A stretch of DNA of 64,000 bases from Novosphingobium terrae (GCF_017163935.1 NZ_JABVZR010000001.1:2790001-2854000); one strand, 5' to 3'. Shown: positions 9,417 through 17,972, counted from the first letter of the stretch. Notes: generated by a model not told the origin, from the letters alone. Numbers and translations are program-made.

Positions 9417-10094
9417 GTGCTGAAACAGATGGAAATTCTCAACACGCACCAGCATCGCGACCTGCATATGCATGCCGCCCTGCCCGATCATCCCCATTGC
9501 GTGCAGGTGGTGATCGGCGAGTTCGCGCATGCCGCCACCTGCTGCCCGCTGTTCTTCGTGAAGGAGCCCGAGACGGGGCGGTTCAATGTGGTCGCCCTCT
9601 TCGGCTTCACCCCGGGCGAACTGCTGGTGGAAGGGGCGGAAAAGGGCCAGGCGCAGTTCCTCCCCCTTGAAATGGTGCGACAAGGCTTCTTCATCGATGG
9701 CGAGCATATGGCCGTCGATCTGGCGCATCCCCGCTTCGGCCCGGGCGCTGCGGTGCCCCTCTTCGAGTCGAGCGGCGAGCCGACAGATGAAACCCGGCTG
9801 ATCCAGCGCTCGATCGGCATGCTGGTTTCGGGGAAAGAGGCCACCGCCGCCTTCATCCGCGAGATGGTGGCGCTGCGCCTCATCGAGCCTGTCGGCATCA
9901 CGCTGAGCTTCGACGATGGGCAGAAGCTGACTCTGGAAGGCCTCTACACCGTCAGCCTCGATGCGCTTCAGGAGTTGGAAGACGGCGACGTGCTGCGCCT
10001 GTTCCGCAACGGTCATCTGGCGGCGGCGCTGTGCATTCAGGCCTCGCAGCGGCAGGTTTCCGTGCTGGCCCAACGCCGCAACGCGCGGCTTTAA
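9417..10094 (+). CDS. SapC-family protein
   Basis: A 225-residue protein of the SapC family (PF07277), recognised by the N-terminal pattern around HCVQVVIGEFAHAA, CCPLFFVKEPETGRF and the GFTPGELL region. The biochemical role is not established. The name comes from an S-layer locus, but copies recur next to TonB receptors and halogenase-like genes in sugar-uptake clusters, as here. GTG 9417 is chosen as start because AGGGAGAGA lies 6-12 bases upstream; an ATG at 9429 is the alternative. It diverges from the TonB receptor operon and is followed after 5 bases by the cupin-like gene, so the two are co-transcribed. Confidence 0.8.
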   Translation: MLKQMEILNTHQHRDLHMHAALPDHPHCVQVVIGEFAHAATCCPLFFVKEPETGRFNVVALFGFTPGELLVEGAEKGQAQFLPLEMVRQGFFIDGEHMAVDLAHPRFGPGAAVPLFESSGEPTDETRLIQRSIGMLVSGKEATAAFIREMVALRLIEPVGITLSFDDGQKLTLEGLYTVSLDALQELEDGDVLRLFRNGHLAAALCIQASQRQVSVLAQRRNARL

Positions 10095-10099
10095 GCCTT

Positions 10100-11095
10100 A
10101 TGCCACCCTCGCCCGTGCCCGAGATCGATGCCCGTCAACCCGTCGATCTCGCTGCGCTGACCGCCGCAGGCCAGCCCATGGTGCTGCGGGGGCTGGTGGC
10201 GGACTGGCCCACCTGTCACGCCGCCGCGCAGTCGCCCGAAGCGCTCAGCACCCATCTGCGCAGCTTCGCCAACCAGCAGCAGGCCGAACTCTTCACCGCC
10301 GATGCAGCGGGCGGGCGCTACTTCTACGGCGAAGATCTGGCGGGCTTCAACTTCACCCGCATCCCCGCCACGGTGGAGAGCGCACTTGATGCCATTCTGG
10401 CGCGGGTGGAAGAGCCCGCACTGGGCTCGGCCTATATGGGCTCGCTGCCCATCGCCGCCTATCTGCCCGGTTTCAGCGCAGCCAATCCGCAAAATCTGCT
10501 GCCACCCGGCGTCGACTCGCGGCTGTGGATCGGCACCGCCTCGCGCATCGCCTGCCATTATGATGCGGTGGACAATCTGGCCTGCGTGGTGGCGGGCCGC
10601 CGCCGCTTCACCCTCTATCCACCCGAGGCCATCAGCGACCTCTACATCGGCCCGATCGACCATACGCTGGCGGGCCAGCCGATCAGCCTCGCCACGCCGG
10701 ACACCGGGCGCCACCCCCGCTTCGCCAGGGCGCAGGCCAAGGCCCTGACCGCCGATCTGGCCCCGGGCGATGCGCTCTATCTGCCCAAACTGTGGTGGCA
10801 TCAGGTCGAGGCCGAAACGCCCTTCAACATGATGGTCAATTACTGGTGGGATGCCCATGCCATCGGGCCAGACGCGCCAATGCTCTCCATGCTGCTGGCG
10901 ATGATCGCCATTGCCGAACGCCCTCAGGCCGAACGCGACGCCTTCCGCGCCTTTTTCGAACATTACGTCTTCCGCGCCGAGGGTCACCCCCTCGCCCATC
11001 TGCCCGAGGAGCAGCGCGGTATCCTGCGCCAGATTGATCGCGCCGCCTATGGCCGCATCCGCGCCACCATCATGCGGGAGCTGCGCGGCAGCTAG
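10100..11095 (+). CDS. Cupin-like (JmjC/Cupin_8 type) protein
   Basis: A 331-residue protein of the cupin_8/JmjC-like fold. The metal-binding H-x-D is visible in ACHYDAVDN near residue 153, with FTLYPPE following. A distal His is in LPKLWWHQVE. In family members these residues hold Fe(II) for 2-oxoglutarate-dependent hydroxylation. ATG 10100 lies 5 bases after the SapC stop, so translation is probably coupled; a reading from 10031 overlaps SapC and is rejected. Paired with SapC and the halogenase-like gene, it belongs to the recurring accessory set of TonB receptor loci. The substrate is unknown: a protein or small-molecule hydroxylase are both possible. Confidence 0.78.
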   Translation: MPPSPVPEIDARQPVDLAALTAAGQPMVLRGLVADWPTCHAAAQSPEALSTHLRSFANQQQAELFTADAAGGRYFYGEDLAGFNFTRIPATVESALDAILARVEEPALGSAYMGSLPIAAYLPGFSAANPQNLLPPGVDSRLWIGTASRIACHYDAVDNLACVVAGRRRFTLYPPEAISDLYIGPIDHTLAGQPISLATPDTGRHPRFARAQAKALTADLAPGDALYLPKLWWHQVEAETPFNMMVNYWWDAHAIGPDAPMLSMLLAMIAIAERPQAERDAFRAFFEHYVFRAEGHPLAHLPEEQRGILRQIDRAAYGRIRATIMRELRGS

Positions 11096-11186
11096 GCCAT
11101 GTTCCAAAGTATAAGTCGGACAAGAGCTTAACTTGCTTTCCCTTTCCCCGCCGCGATAGACAGGCGCAGGGAAACGGTGAGTCACG

Positions 11187-12239
11187 ATGTCAGAAAAGAA
11201 ATCCAATCGTCGGCACTCCGGGCGTCCGACGGTCAGTGACGTCGCCCGTTTTGCGCAATGCTCTCCCATGACGGTCAGCCGGGTGATCAACGGTCACCCC
11301 AGCGTGCGCACCGAAGCGCGCGAGGCGGTGGAGGCCGCGATCAAGGCGCTGAATTACGCCCCCAACCGCGCGGCGCGCAGTCTGGCGGGCGCGGGGCAGA
11401 TCCGCATTGCCCTGCTCTACACCAACCCCTCGGCGGCCTATCTGAGCGAATTGTTGCTGGGCTGCCTCGATGAAGCCAGCCGCGCCGATGTCCATCTGGT
11501 GGTGGAGCGCTGCGCCTTTGGCGAGGATGAGGAAAAGGTCGTCAAACGGCAGATGGCCGGCGGGATCGACGGCTTTCTGCTGCCTCCGCCGCTCTGCGAC
11601 GAAAAGGCGCTGCTGGACCTGTTGCATGGGCTGAAGGTGCGCGCCGTGCAGATCGGCCCGGGGCAGGCCGACCCGCATCACGACGCGGTGATGATCGACG
11701 ATTATCAGGCCGCTTATGATATGACCCGCCATATCATGGCGCTGGGCCATCGCCGGATCGGCTTTATCATCGGCAACCCGCATCAGTCGGCCAGTGGGTT
11801 GCGCCTTTCCGGATTTCGCGATGCCATGGCGGCAGGGCAACTGGCGGTGGAAGAGGATCTGGTGAGGCAGGGCAGTTTCACCTATCGCTCGGGCTTCGAT
11901 GGGGCCGCCGCGCTGCTGGAGCTGGCTGCTCCGCCCACGGCCATCTTCGCTTCCAACGATGATATGGCGGCAGGCTGCGTGGCAGCGGCCCAGCGCCAGC
12001 ATCTGGAGGTGCCGCAAGACCTGACCGTCTGCGGCTTCGACGATACGGCGATCGCCACGAAGATCTGGCCTGAACTGACCACCGTGCGCCAGCCGATCCA
12101 TGCCATGGCCTGCACCGCGCTGAACCTGCTGGTCGAGCGCATCCGCGCGGAACGCGGCGCCGACAGGTCAGCGGTTCAGCACAAGGTGCTGGATTATGAA
12201 CTGGTGAAGCGCGATTCCGATGCCGAGCTTTTACCCTAA
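11187..12239 (+). CDS. LacI-family transcriptional repressor of the pentose/xylan locus
   Basis: A 350-residue LacI/GalR regulator. The N-terminal helix-turn-helix and hinge are clear (VSDVARFAQCSPMTVSRVINGHPSVR, in parts, then NYAPNRAARSL), followed by a periplasmic-binding-protein-like sugar domain (ALGHRRIGFI, IFASNDDMAAG, VCGFDDTAIA, TTVRQPIHAM). It lies 91 bp after the cupin-like gene, in the middle of two sugar-utilisation operons. The paired operator-like sites at 9266 and 15982 have the TAGCGCTA core seen in LacI-type sites such as those of Caulobacter XylR. It probably releases the operators on binding a xylose- or arabinose-derived ligand. No such site is visible before the gene itself. 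Confidence 0.9.
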   Translation: MSEKKSNRRHSGRPTVSDVARFAQCSPMTVSRVINGHPSVRTEAREAVEAAIKALNYAPNRAARSLAGAGQIRIALLYTNPSAAYLSELLLGCLDEASRADVHLVVERCAFGEDEEKVVKRQMAGGIDGFLLPPPLCDEKALLDLLHGLKVRAVQIGPGQADPHHDAVMIDDYQAAYDMTRHIMALGHRRIGFIIGNPHQSASGLRLSGFRDAMAAGQLAVEEDLVRQGSFTYRSGFDGAAALLELAAPPTAIFASNDDMAAGCVAAAQRQHLEVPQDLTVCGFDDTAIATKIWPELTTVRQPIHAMACTALNLLVERIRAERGADRSAVQHKVLDYELVKRDSDAELLP

Positions 12240-12322
12240 GCAACGCGCGCATCGTGCGAGCGGGTCTGCACGGCCGGTTGGCGAAATATTTCGTCAACAG
12301 CGGCCTGACCGGAGCCGATAAC

Positions 12323-12748
12323 TTAGCGGGCCTTCCATCGGGAGTGTGCAGTCTTCCAAGCCGATGCTGAATATTCCACGCAAGTGCTTTCAAGGTCACA
12401 TCCGTAGCGTCTTTCAATCAATCTCCGGTATCGATTCGCGGTAAATTGGGATGTTCTGGCATCGATTATCAGCACGATTGCCGCTGAAGGAGTCAGCTGG
12501 CGGCTTTGTACGAGATAGCTTTCTAACATGTGTTCGCTGACCTGAGCCCCGTTCCAGTATGTCTTGTTATTTCCAATTTTCAAAAGATTAGCGACCATCA
12601 GTTCGCCATTTTCGCACCCTTGCTTGCGCCAGTGATTGGGCAACGGCATGCAGTGCTTTTGAAAATACTCCCAACCACCATGTGTAACGGGAGCGCCGGT
12701 TACGGGAGCAGTCGAAGCATAGAGCAATGCAATCAGGAAATTTATCAT
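12323..12748 (-). CDS. Small exported hypothetical protein, atypical composition
   Basis: A 141-residue protein starting at ATG 12748, with AAGGCAGG just upstream. The first 20 residues form a hydrophobic export signal (NFLIALLYASTAP). The remainder has four Cys (KHC, QGC, RYGC, STC) and a C-terminal half, PSAAIVLIIDARTSQFTANRYRRL, that loosely resembles ExbD/TolR-type periplasmic segments. I do not recognise a defined family. Base composition is clearly less GC-rich than that of the neighbours, suggesting a foreign or fast-evolving gene. It stands alone between lacI and the esterase gene, convergent with lacI. Confidence 0.55.
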   Translation of the reverse strand: MINFLIALLYASTAPVTGAPVTHGGWEYFQKHCMPLPNHWRKQGCENGELMVANLLKIGNNKTYWNGAQVSEHMLESYLVQSRQLTPSAAIVLIIDARTSQFTANRYRRLIERRYGCDLESTCVEYSASAWKTAHSRWKAR

Positions 12749-12882
12749 CCTGCCTTCATAACATAGATAAGGCCCGTCCCCCCTAACCAAGCCTCCCTTC
12801 CCCTGCTGCGCAGCAGCCTTCAAAAGCAGCCAAACAGCGTTCAACCTCAATCTGAAGCACAAGGCAGACACTAAAGGGATTG

Positions 12883-12904
12883 CAAAGGGCGATGGCCCTT
12901 TGCC
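12883..12904 (-). terminator. Terminator of the GH43-esterase operon
   Basis: GCAAAGGGC and GCCCTTTGC form a perfect 9-bp stem with a 4-base loop, 16 bases beyond the esterase stop codon at 12920. On the minus strand it is followed by AATCCCTTT, a weak T-tract. Confidence 0.6.
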
Positions 12905-12919
12905 CGCCGGAGGCCCCTT

Positions 12920-14839
12920 TTACCGATCCGTCACCGCCATTTCGAACCCCGGCACCGGCAGATCGCGTCCATCATAGAGATTGACCCGCGGACTATCAGC
13001 CCAGGCGTAGCGCACCACCTCCGCATCGCCCGCGTCGGGCAGCAGCACGCTGTCACCCTCGACCGTCGCGGCAACCAGACGGCAATCGCGGCCATCGTGC
13101 CCGCACAGTTCGAAACCCAAAGGCCCGACGCCGCTCCAAGCGTGAAGCCCGCCTTCCACACCGCTGAAGCGCAGGCGGATGGCGCTGCCCTCGCGCTGCG
13201 CCGAGAGCGGCATCGGCATGGGCACACCGCGCGCTGCCAGCGCCAATCGGTCCCCCAGCGTTTCCTTGTTGGCCGGGTGGATGTCGCTGCTCTCGCCAAG
13301 GTCGATCGCGGTGACCAGCGCCGCGCCCGGGGCCTGCGCCGCCACAAAACGCTGGTCATCACGCAGACGGGCCGTGTTGGAGGCCACCGCCCCCTTCTGC
13401 ACCGGACCATAATTGGCCAGTTGCACCACCAGCACCCTCACATCCGTGCCGAACTGGCCGCGCCAGCCATCGATCAGGGCGGACAGGCGCTGACGATAAC
13501 CGGGCTCATCGACATCGCTCTCGCCCTGATACCAGGCGACGCCCTTCAGCGCCAAGGCCCCCAGCGGCGCGATCATGTTATTGTGCATCACCCCGATCCC
13601 GCCATTGGCGTCCCATGGCGCGCGAGGCGGATAGGTCTGCGCGCCGGAGATGCTGAAGCGCCAGCCCTCGGCCAGCGGAATGGATGCGCCGCCCTTGATG
13701 GCCAGTAGCAGCACCTCGGGTTTGCTCTGGAAGCCGCCATCGGCATAGCTGTTGGTCACGGCGACCATGATCTCATTGACGCCGGGATGCAGATAGGCGG
13801 GCGGAACCGCGTAGTCCCGCTCGTAATCCCAGCCGAAGCTGTTGCCCACCGGATGGCCGTTGACGAATGTCATATCCATATCGTCCAGCACGCCCAGTTT
13901 CAGCGCGGCTCCGGCGGCGGCCTGTTCCGGTGTCAGGGTGATCTGGCGGCGCAGCCAGATGGTGCCCGTCGCCTTGGTGGCCAGAGGCGTGCCCTCCCAG
14001 CCCAGCCAGCCCGAGATCTTCGGCACGGCGCTCCAAGCGAGACTGTCGGGCTGGCGCCATGGCTCGGAACCCCGGGTGGCACCGCGATACCATTCCTGCC
14101 AGCGCGGCGCGAAGCGGCTGACGGCATCGAGCTTGTCACGCGCGAAGGCCTGCAGCATGGCCATATCCTCGGCACCATAAAGCTTCAGCCCCGCTTGCGG
14201 ACTCAGCCATGCGCGCGCTTGCGATCCGCCCCAGCTGGAGTGGATCGCCCCGATCGGCACATGCAGCGCCTTGCGCAAATCGCGGGCCATAAAATAACAG
14301 GCCGCCGAGAAATTGGCGGCGGTCTGCGGGCTGCTCGCCGCCCAGCTTACCGGCCCGCCAAAGCTGGTCCGGGGCTGCATGGCGATGGTCTTGGGCACGG
14401 TCAGCAGACGCAAACCACCATCGCCTGCCGCCGCCACCTCGCCGGGGCCGTTGAGTGCGCGGGCCACCGGATATTCCATGTTCGACTGCCCCGAACAGAG
14501 CCAGACATCGCCCACCAGCAGATCGCTGGCCTTTGCCGTGTCAGAGCCTGCGGACACCGTCAGCGTCACGCCCGCATCGCTGGCCGGGCGCGCAGGAAAG
14601 CGCAGCGCGAAATGGCCGGAGGGATCGCTGGTGCCGGAGGCATGCGCCTCACCCAAGCTGGCCGAAACGGCGCGTTTGGGAGCGGTCCAGCCTTCCACCA
14701 TAATGGGGCGGTCGCGCTGGATCACGGCATGATCGCCCCAGATCGGCGCCAGTGCCAGCCCCGCCTCTGCCGCATGCGCGGGCATGGAGGTCAGCACAAA
14801 ACCGGCCATCAAAGCGGTGCAACGCATCCCCCCGCTCAT
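12920..14839 (-). CDS. Sialate O-acetylesterase-type SGNH esterase, probable (acetyl)xylan esterase
   Basis: A 639-residue exported esterase. After a signal peptide (LMAGFVLTSMPAHA) the SGNH nucleophile Ser lies in LCSGQSNMEYP near residue 119. The GVAWYQGESD block follows, and the catalytic Asp/His pair is in DIHPANK. A galactose-binding-like insert sits in the middle (TLTPEQAAAGAALKLG to VAVTNSY). The domain is named for sialate 9-O-acetylesterases, but plant-polymer loci use the family to remove acetyl groups from xylan, which fits here. It is 1 bp from the upstream GH43 stop, so co-transcribed. An ATG four codons later (14827) is an alternative start. Confidence 0.83.
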   Translation of the reverse strand: MSGGMRCTALMAGFVLTSMPAHAAEAGLALAPIWGDHAVIQRDRPIMVEGWTAPKRAVSASLGEAHASGTSDPSGHFALRFPARPASDAGVTLTVSAGSDTAKASDLLVGDVWLCSGQSNMEYPVARALNGPGEVAAAGDGGLRLLTVPKTIAMQPRTSFGGPVSWAASSPQTAANFSAACYFMARDLRKALHVPIGAIHSSWGGSQARAWLSPQAGLKLYGAEDMAMLQAFARDKLDAVSRFAPRWQEWYRGATRGSEPWRQPDSLAWSAVPKISGWLGWEGTPLATKATGTIWLRRQITLTPEQAAAGAALKLGVLDDMDMTFVNGHPVGNSFGWDYERDYAVPPAYLHPGVNEIMVAVTNSYADGGFQSKPEVLLLAIKGGASIPLAEGWRFSISGAQTYPPRAPWDANGGIGVMHNNMIAPLGALALKGVAWYQGESDVDEPGYRQRLSALIDGWRGQFGTDVRVLVVQLANYGPVQKGAVASNTARLRDDQRFVAAQAPGAALVTAIDLGESSDIHPANKETLGDRLALAARGVPMPMPLSAQREGSAIRLRFSGVEGGLHAWSGVGPLGFELCGHDGRDCRLVAATVEGDSVLLPDAGDAEVVRYAWADSPRVNLYDGRDLPVPGFEMAVTDR

Positions 14840-14840
14840 C

Positions 14841-15941
14841 CTACTTGGCCTTCATCGGGTCGATGGTCTGGATCGTGCCGTCCGGGTTGAAGGTCAGCGG
14901 CGTCACCTTCACATTGCGCAGATGGTTGCGGTTGGAAAGCTGGGTGTCGGCATAGAACAGCCACCATTGGCCCTGCCACGCGACGATCGAGTGATGCGTC
15001 GTCCAGCCCTGCACCGGCTTGAGGATATGCCCCTTGTAATGGAAGGGGCCGTAGGGATTGTCGCCAATGGCGTAATTGATGAAATGCGTGTCGCCGGTCG
15101 AATAGGTGTAATAATATTTCCCATCCTTGCGGAACATCCATGAGGCTTCGAAGAAGCGCTTTTCATGGTCACCGCCCAGCACCGGCTTGCCCTGCTCATC
15201 AAGGATGACGGCATCGCGCGGCTTTTCGGCGAAGCTCTTCATATCCTCGCCCATGCGGACCACCTTGCCCGAGAGCGCAGGCGCATCGTCGCGCATCAGA
15301 TCGGTGTTGGACCCCTTGGGGTCGAAGCGACCGCTGGCCCAGCGCTGCAACTGGCCGCCCCAGATGCCGCCGAAATACATGTAGCTCTTGCCGTCGGCAT
15401 CGGTGAAGACGGCGGGGTCCATCGAGAAGCTGCCGGCAATCGGCGTCTTTTCAGCCTTGAACGGCCCCATCGGGCTGGTCGAAGTGGCCACGCCGATGCG
15501 GAAGGTCCCCAGCCCGTCCTTGTCCCGGCTTTTGTCGCGCGCGGGGAAATAGAGGTAATAGGTGCCCTTGCGATAGGCCGCATCGGGCGCCCACATCTGC
15601 TTGGAGGCCCAGGGCACATCCTTCACATCCAGCGCCACACCGCCCACCGTCACCGGGCCGCCGATGCGGTCCATGCGCAGCACGCGATAGTCACGCATGG
15701 CATATTCATTGCCCAGATCGTCGTCGGGAATGCTGGTGGGCACGTCATGCGAGGGATAGACGTAGATCTTGCCGCCGAACACATGAGCCGAAGGATCGGC
15801 GGTGTAGAGGCTGCTGACCAGCGGCTGATCGCGGAAAGCGCTGGCGGGGGCGCCTGTCTGCTCCTCGGCATGGGCTGCGGCAGCATGCAGCAGGGCGGCA
15901 GCCGCAACTGTGCAAAGGGGGGCGAAGGTCCCTTTCATCAT
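14841..15941 (-). CDS. Glycoside hydrolase family 43 enzyme (arabinofuranosidase/beta-xylosidase type)
   Basis: A 366-residue secreted GH43 five-bladed propeller. The three catalytic acids are visible: base Asp in TADPSAHVF (near residue 49), pKa-modulating Asp in SFSMDPAVF (near 174) and general acid Glu in FFEASW (near 264). A signal peptide ends around AHAEEQ. I chose ATG 15941 because GAGG lies 6 bases upstream; in-frame ATGs at 15947 and 15962 are alternatives. It is the first gene of a two-gene operon with the esterase. A LacI-type operator lies 40 bp before the start. Expected action is release of arabinose or xylose from arabinoxylan fragments. Confidence 0.87.
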   Translation of the reverse strand: MMKGTFAPLCTVAAAALLHAAAAHAEEQTGAPASAFRDQPLVSSLYTADPSAHVFGGKIYVYPSHDVPTSIPDDDLGNEYAMRDYRVLRMDRIGGPVTVGGVALDVKDVPWASKQMWAPDAAYRKGTYYLYFPARDKSRDKDGLGTFRIGVATSTSPMGPFKAEKTPIAGSFSMDPAVFTDADGKSYMYFGGIWGGQLQRWASGRFDPKGSNTDLMRDDAPALSGKVVRMGEDMKSFAEKPRDAVILDEQGKPVLGGDHEKRFFEASWMFRKDGKYYYTYSTGDTHFINYAIGDNPYGPFHYKGHILKPVQGWTTHHSIVAWQGQWWLFYADTQLSNRNHLRNVKVTPLTFNPDGTIQTIDPMKAK

Positions 15942-15981
15942 CGTCATCCTCGATTCCGTCATTCTTGTGATTGATCGTTTT

Positions 15982-15993
15982 GGTAGCGCTATC
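15982..15993. promoter_or_regulatory. LacI-type operator before the GH43-esterase operon
   Basis: GGTAGCGCTATC is identical over 12 bases to the operator at 9266-9277. On the minus strand it lies directly after a candidate -10 (CATAAGAT at about 15999-15992), so a bound repressor would block initiation. It is in the 155-bp gap shared with the divergent LysR gene. Confidence 0.6.
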
Positions 15994-16096
15994 TTATGAC
16001 CTCATCTGACAGCCTCGGCAATGCGGAAATCACGCCCTGCAATGGCCCGCGACGGCGGCCCCGCTTCCATGCTAGCCTGCCGCCACCCCTATCCGA

Positions 16097-17053
16097 ATGG
16101 CCAGCCTGATGATCGATGCCCGACGCCTTCGCTATTTCCTTGCCGTGGCCGGCGCGCGCAGCTTCACCAGGGCCGCCGAGGCGCTGCATATGGCGCAGCC
16201 CCCGCTCAGCAAGCGCATTCAGGAGCTGGAAGCCGATATCGGCACCCCCCTCTTCGACCGCGAGGCCCGTCCGCTGGCACTCACCCCGGCGGGGCGGCTG
16301 CTGTTCGAGCAGGGCATGCAGATCGACCAGCGCATGGAGCAGATGGCCCTCACCATGCGCCAATTCGTCGCGGCGGAACGGCGGCGGCTGGTGCTGGGGC
16401 TGATCCCCTCGGCCTTTCACGCGCAATTGCCCGATATGATCCGCCGCTATCGGCTGCTCGCCCCCGATGTCGAGGTCACGCTCAGCGAGATGACCACGCT
16501 GGAGCAGATCGCCGCGCTGAAAGACCGCCGGATCGATGCCGCGCTGGGCCGCGTGCGGATCGACGATGACTCGCTGGCCCGCGAGGTGCTGCGCGATGAA
16601 CCCATGCTGCTGGCCCTGCCCATCGACCACCCGCAGGCGCTGGAGGAAGGCCCCGCCGACCTGCGCCTGCTGGAGGAGGTGCCGCTGATCGTCTATCCCA
16701 AGGATCAGAGCCCCTCCTATGCCGATCTGATCCTGTCGCAATGCCGCGACCATGGCCTGCATCTGCCCAAAACGGTGGAAGTGCGTGAGATGCAGACCGC
16801 GCTGATCCTGGTGGCGGCAGGCATGGGGGCCTGCATCGTGCCGGAATCGGCGCGGCTGATGGAGCGCCCGGAGATCCGCTTCCGCCCGATCCGCCAGCCG
16901 ATGAGCGCACCGATCATCCTCTATCACCGCGAGGGCGACAATTCCTACGAATTGCGGATGATGTACCGCACCTGCGCCCAGCTTTACGCGGAATGGGGCC
17001 GATCCGTGCCCGATGTTGTGCGCGCCAGAATGGGCGATCCCGACGCGGCGTGA
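16097..17053 (+). CDS. LysR-family transcriptional regulator
   Basis: A 318-residue LysR regulator. The N-terminal winged helix is clear (LRYFLAVAGARSFTRAAEALHMAQPPLSKRI, in parts, then DIGTPLFDR and LTPAG). The rest is the type-2 periplasmic-binding effector domain (VLGLIPSAFHAQLP, ALGRVRIDDDSLA, GMGACIVPES). The sequence is closest in style to the CatR/BenM/aromatic-catabolism branch, but no target is evident. It diverges from the GH43 operon and shares its 155-bp upstream region, so it could act there or on itself. Start ATG 16097; a second ATG at 16109 is possible. Confidence 0.87.
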   Translation: MASLMIDARRLRYFLAVAGARSFTRAAEALHMAQPPLSKRIQELEADIGTPLFDREARPLALTPAGRLLFEQGMQIDQRMEQMALTMRQFVAAERRRLVLGLIPSAFHAQLPDMIRRYRLLAPDVEVTLSEMTTLEQIAALKDRRIDAALGRVRIDDDSLAREVLRDEPMLLALPIDHPQALEEGPADLRLLEEVPLIVYPKDQSPSYADLILSQCRDHGLHLPKTVEVREMQTALILVAAGMGACIVPESARLMERPEIRFRPIRQPMSAPIILYHREGDNSYELRMMYRTCAQLYAEWGRSVPDVVRARMGDPDAA

Positions 17054-17161
17054 GCGGTCCATACCATCAGGATATGGACCGCGGTTCCAAACGGTCTTGG
17101 CGCTTTGGTCAACGCAGGTTCATATGCGGTGCCGGTTCAACAACACACCGGCAGACGCCCC

Positions 17162-17407
17162 ATGATCAACCCGCCCCCTTCCCCCCGGCAACCACGCCAT
17201 CCGGCCGCCCGGGCTGCCGTGCATCCGGCACGCACTCATCAGGCCATGGAGCAGAGCTTGCTCGCGCTGGTGGTGGTGGCACTGGGCAGTGTGATCTTTC
17301 AGGCGGTCTATCGCTCCTCGGATGATCTGGTGATGGCGGCGCTGGCGCCGGTGATCGCCTTCCTTTCGGTGGGCTCGCTGTTTGCCGGCCATGGCGGGAG
17401 GCACTGA
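17162..17407 (+). CDS. Small membrane protein, hypothetical
   Basis: An 81-residue frame from ATG 17162. After a Pro/Arg-rich N-terminus (residues 1-30) comes one clear hydrophobic segment (SLLALVVVALGSVIFQAVY), then a second shorter one (ALAPVIAFLSVGSLF). No family is recognised. The stop at 17407 is one base from the ATG of the next small gene, which argues for a genuine two-gene unit. The start is uncertain: an internal ATG at 17246 would give a 53-residue protein comprising just the membrane part. Confidence 0.45.
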   Translation: MINPPPSPRQPRHPAARAAVHPARTHQAMEQSLLALVVVALGSVIFQAVYRSSDDLVMAALAPVIAFLSVGSLFAGHGGRH

Positions 17408-17408
17408 G

Positions 17409-17741
17409 ATGCTCGACTTCACCCATCACGAAACCTTTGAGATCGCCGACAACGACTCGAACGACAACACCCCGATCGTCACCGAGGACGCGCTCGATCC
17501 GCTCTCGCTGCGGGTGGTGCATCTTGCCCGCACGGAAGGCTGGCGCAGCATGGCCATGCGCTCGACCGGCAGCCGCCTGTGGCACTGGTTCCTGGGCGAT
17601 ATCGAGGAACCGCGCCAGCTCGCCAATCCGCGTCTGGAGATGCTGCGCAACTTCTGCACCTTCACGCTGATGGGCGATGAAAGAAGCGATGGGTTGGCAA
17701 CCACCATGCTGCAAAGGGGCATTACAGCCCGGCCCAACTGA
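17409..17741 (+). CDS. Small soluble hypothetical protein
   Basis: A 110-residue acidic, soluble protein from ATG 17409, directly after the small membrane protein's stop. It begins LDFTHHETFEIADNDSND and has a conserved-looking core (LRVVHLARTEGWRSMAMR, WHWFLGDIE). No known domain is recognised. The one-base spacing suggests translational coupling with the upstream gene. Nothing in the neighbourhood indicates a function; the next gene, asd, has its own promoter and leader. Confidence 0.5.
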   Translation: MLDFTHHETFEIADNDSNDNTPIVTEDALDPLSLRVVHLARTEGWRSMAMRSTGSRLWHWFLGDIEEPRQLANPRLEMLRNFCTFTLMGDERSDGLATTMLQRGITARPN

Positions 17742-17776
17742 AAATTGCGCGTGATTTGAGCATCGCTGCCTGAATC

Positions 17777-17805
17777 TTGCCTTTCCGGCGCATCACAGAC
17801 ACAAT
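17777..17805 (+). promoter_or_regulatory. Candidate promoter of the asd leader transcript
   Basis: TTGCCT (17777-17782) and CACAAT (17800-17805) are spaced by 17 bp. Transcription would start near 17812, about 33 bases before the leader peptide ATG and about 210 bases before asd. Confidence 0.4.
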
Positions 17806-17844
17806 TCCATTTACAGCGCAAAATTCCCCGGCTAAGGGCGCCTC

Positions 17845-17922
17845 ATGTTCGTGAAGCCCATCATGATTATTACCCCGAAACCGACCGCCTCCGTGCGGAC
17901 GGTGTCGCGGGTGTGCAGCTAA
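17845..17922 (+). CDS. Leader peptide upstream of asd
   Basis: A 25-codon frame, ATG 17845 to TAA 17920-17922, with AAGGG six bases before the start. The peptide begins MFVKPIMIITPKPT and ends in VSRVCS. It is rich in Ile, Met, Thr and Lys, products of the aspartate pathway that asd feeds. A hairpin with a T-run lies 24 bases after the stop. This arrangement is what ribosome-mediated attenuation needs, but it is inferred from layout only; the peptide could also have another role. Confidence 0.5.
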   Translation: MFVKPIMIITPKPTASVRTVSRVCS

Positions 17923-17946
17923 ACGAAACAGCTCACCGGACACTTT

Positions 17947-17972
17947 CCCCGCACTCAGGCAGGCGGGGTTTT
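17947..17972 (+). terminator. Attenuator-like terminator before asd
   Basis: CCCCGC (17947-17952) pairs with GCGGGG (17963-17968) across a 10-base loop and is followed by TTTT. It lies between the leader peptide and asd on the same strand. A second tiny frame with a good ribosome site (AAGGA; ATG 17986 to TGA 18012, eight residues, MNLALLLT) lies between it and asd. Confidence 0.55.
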
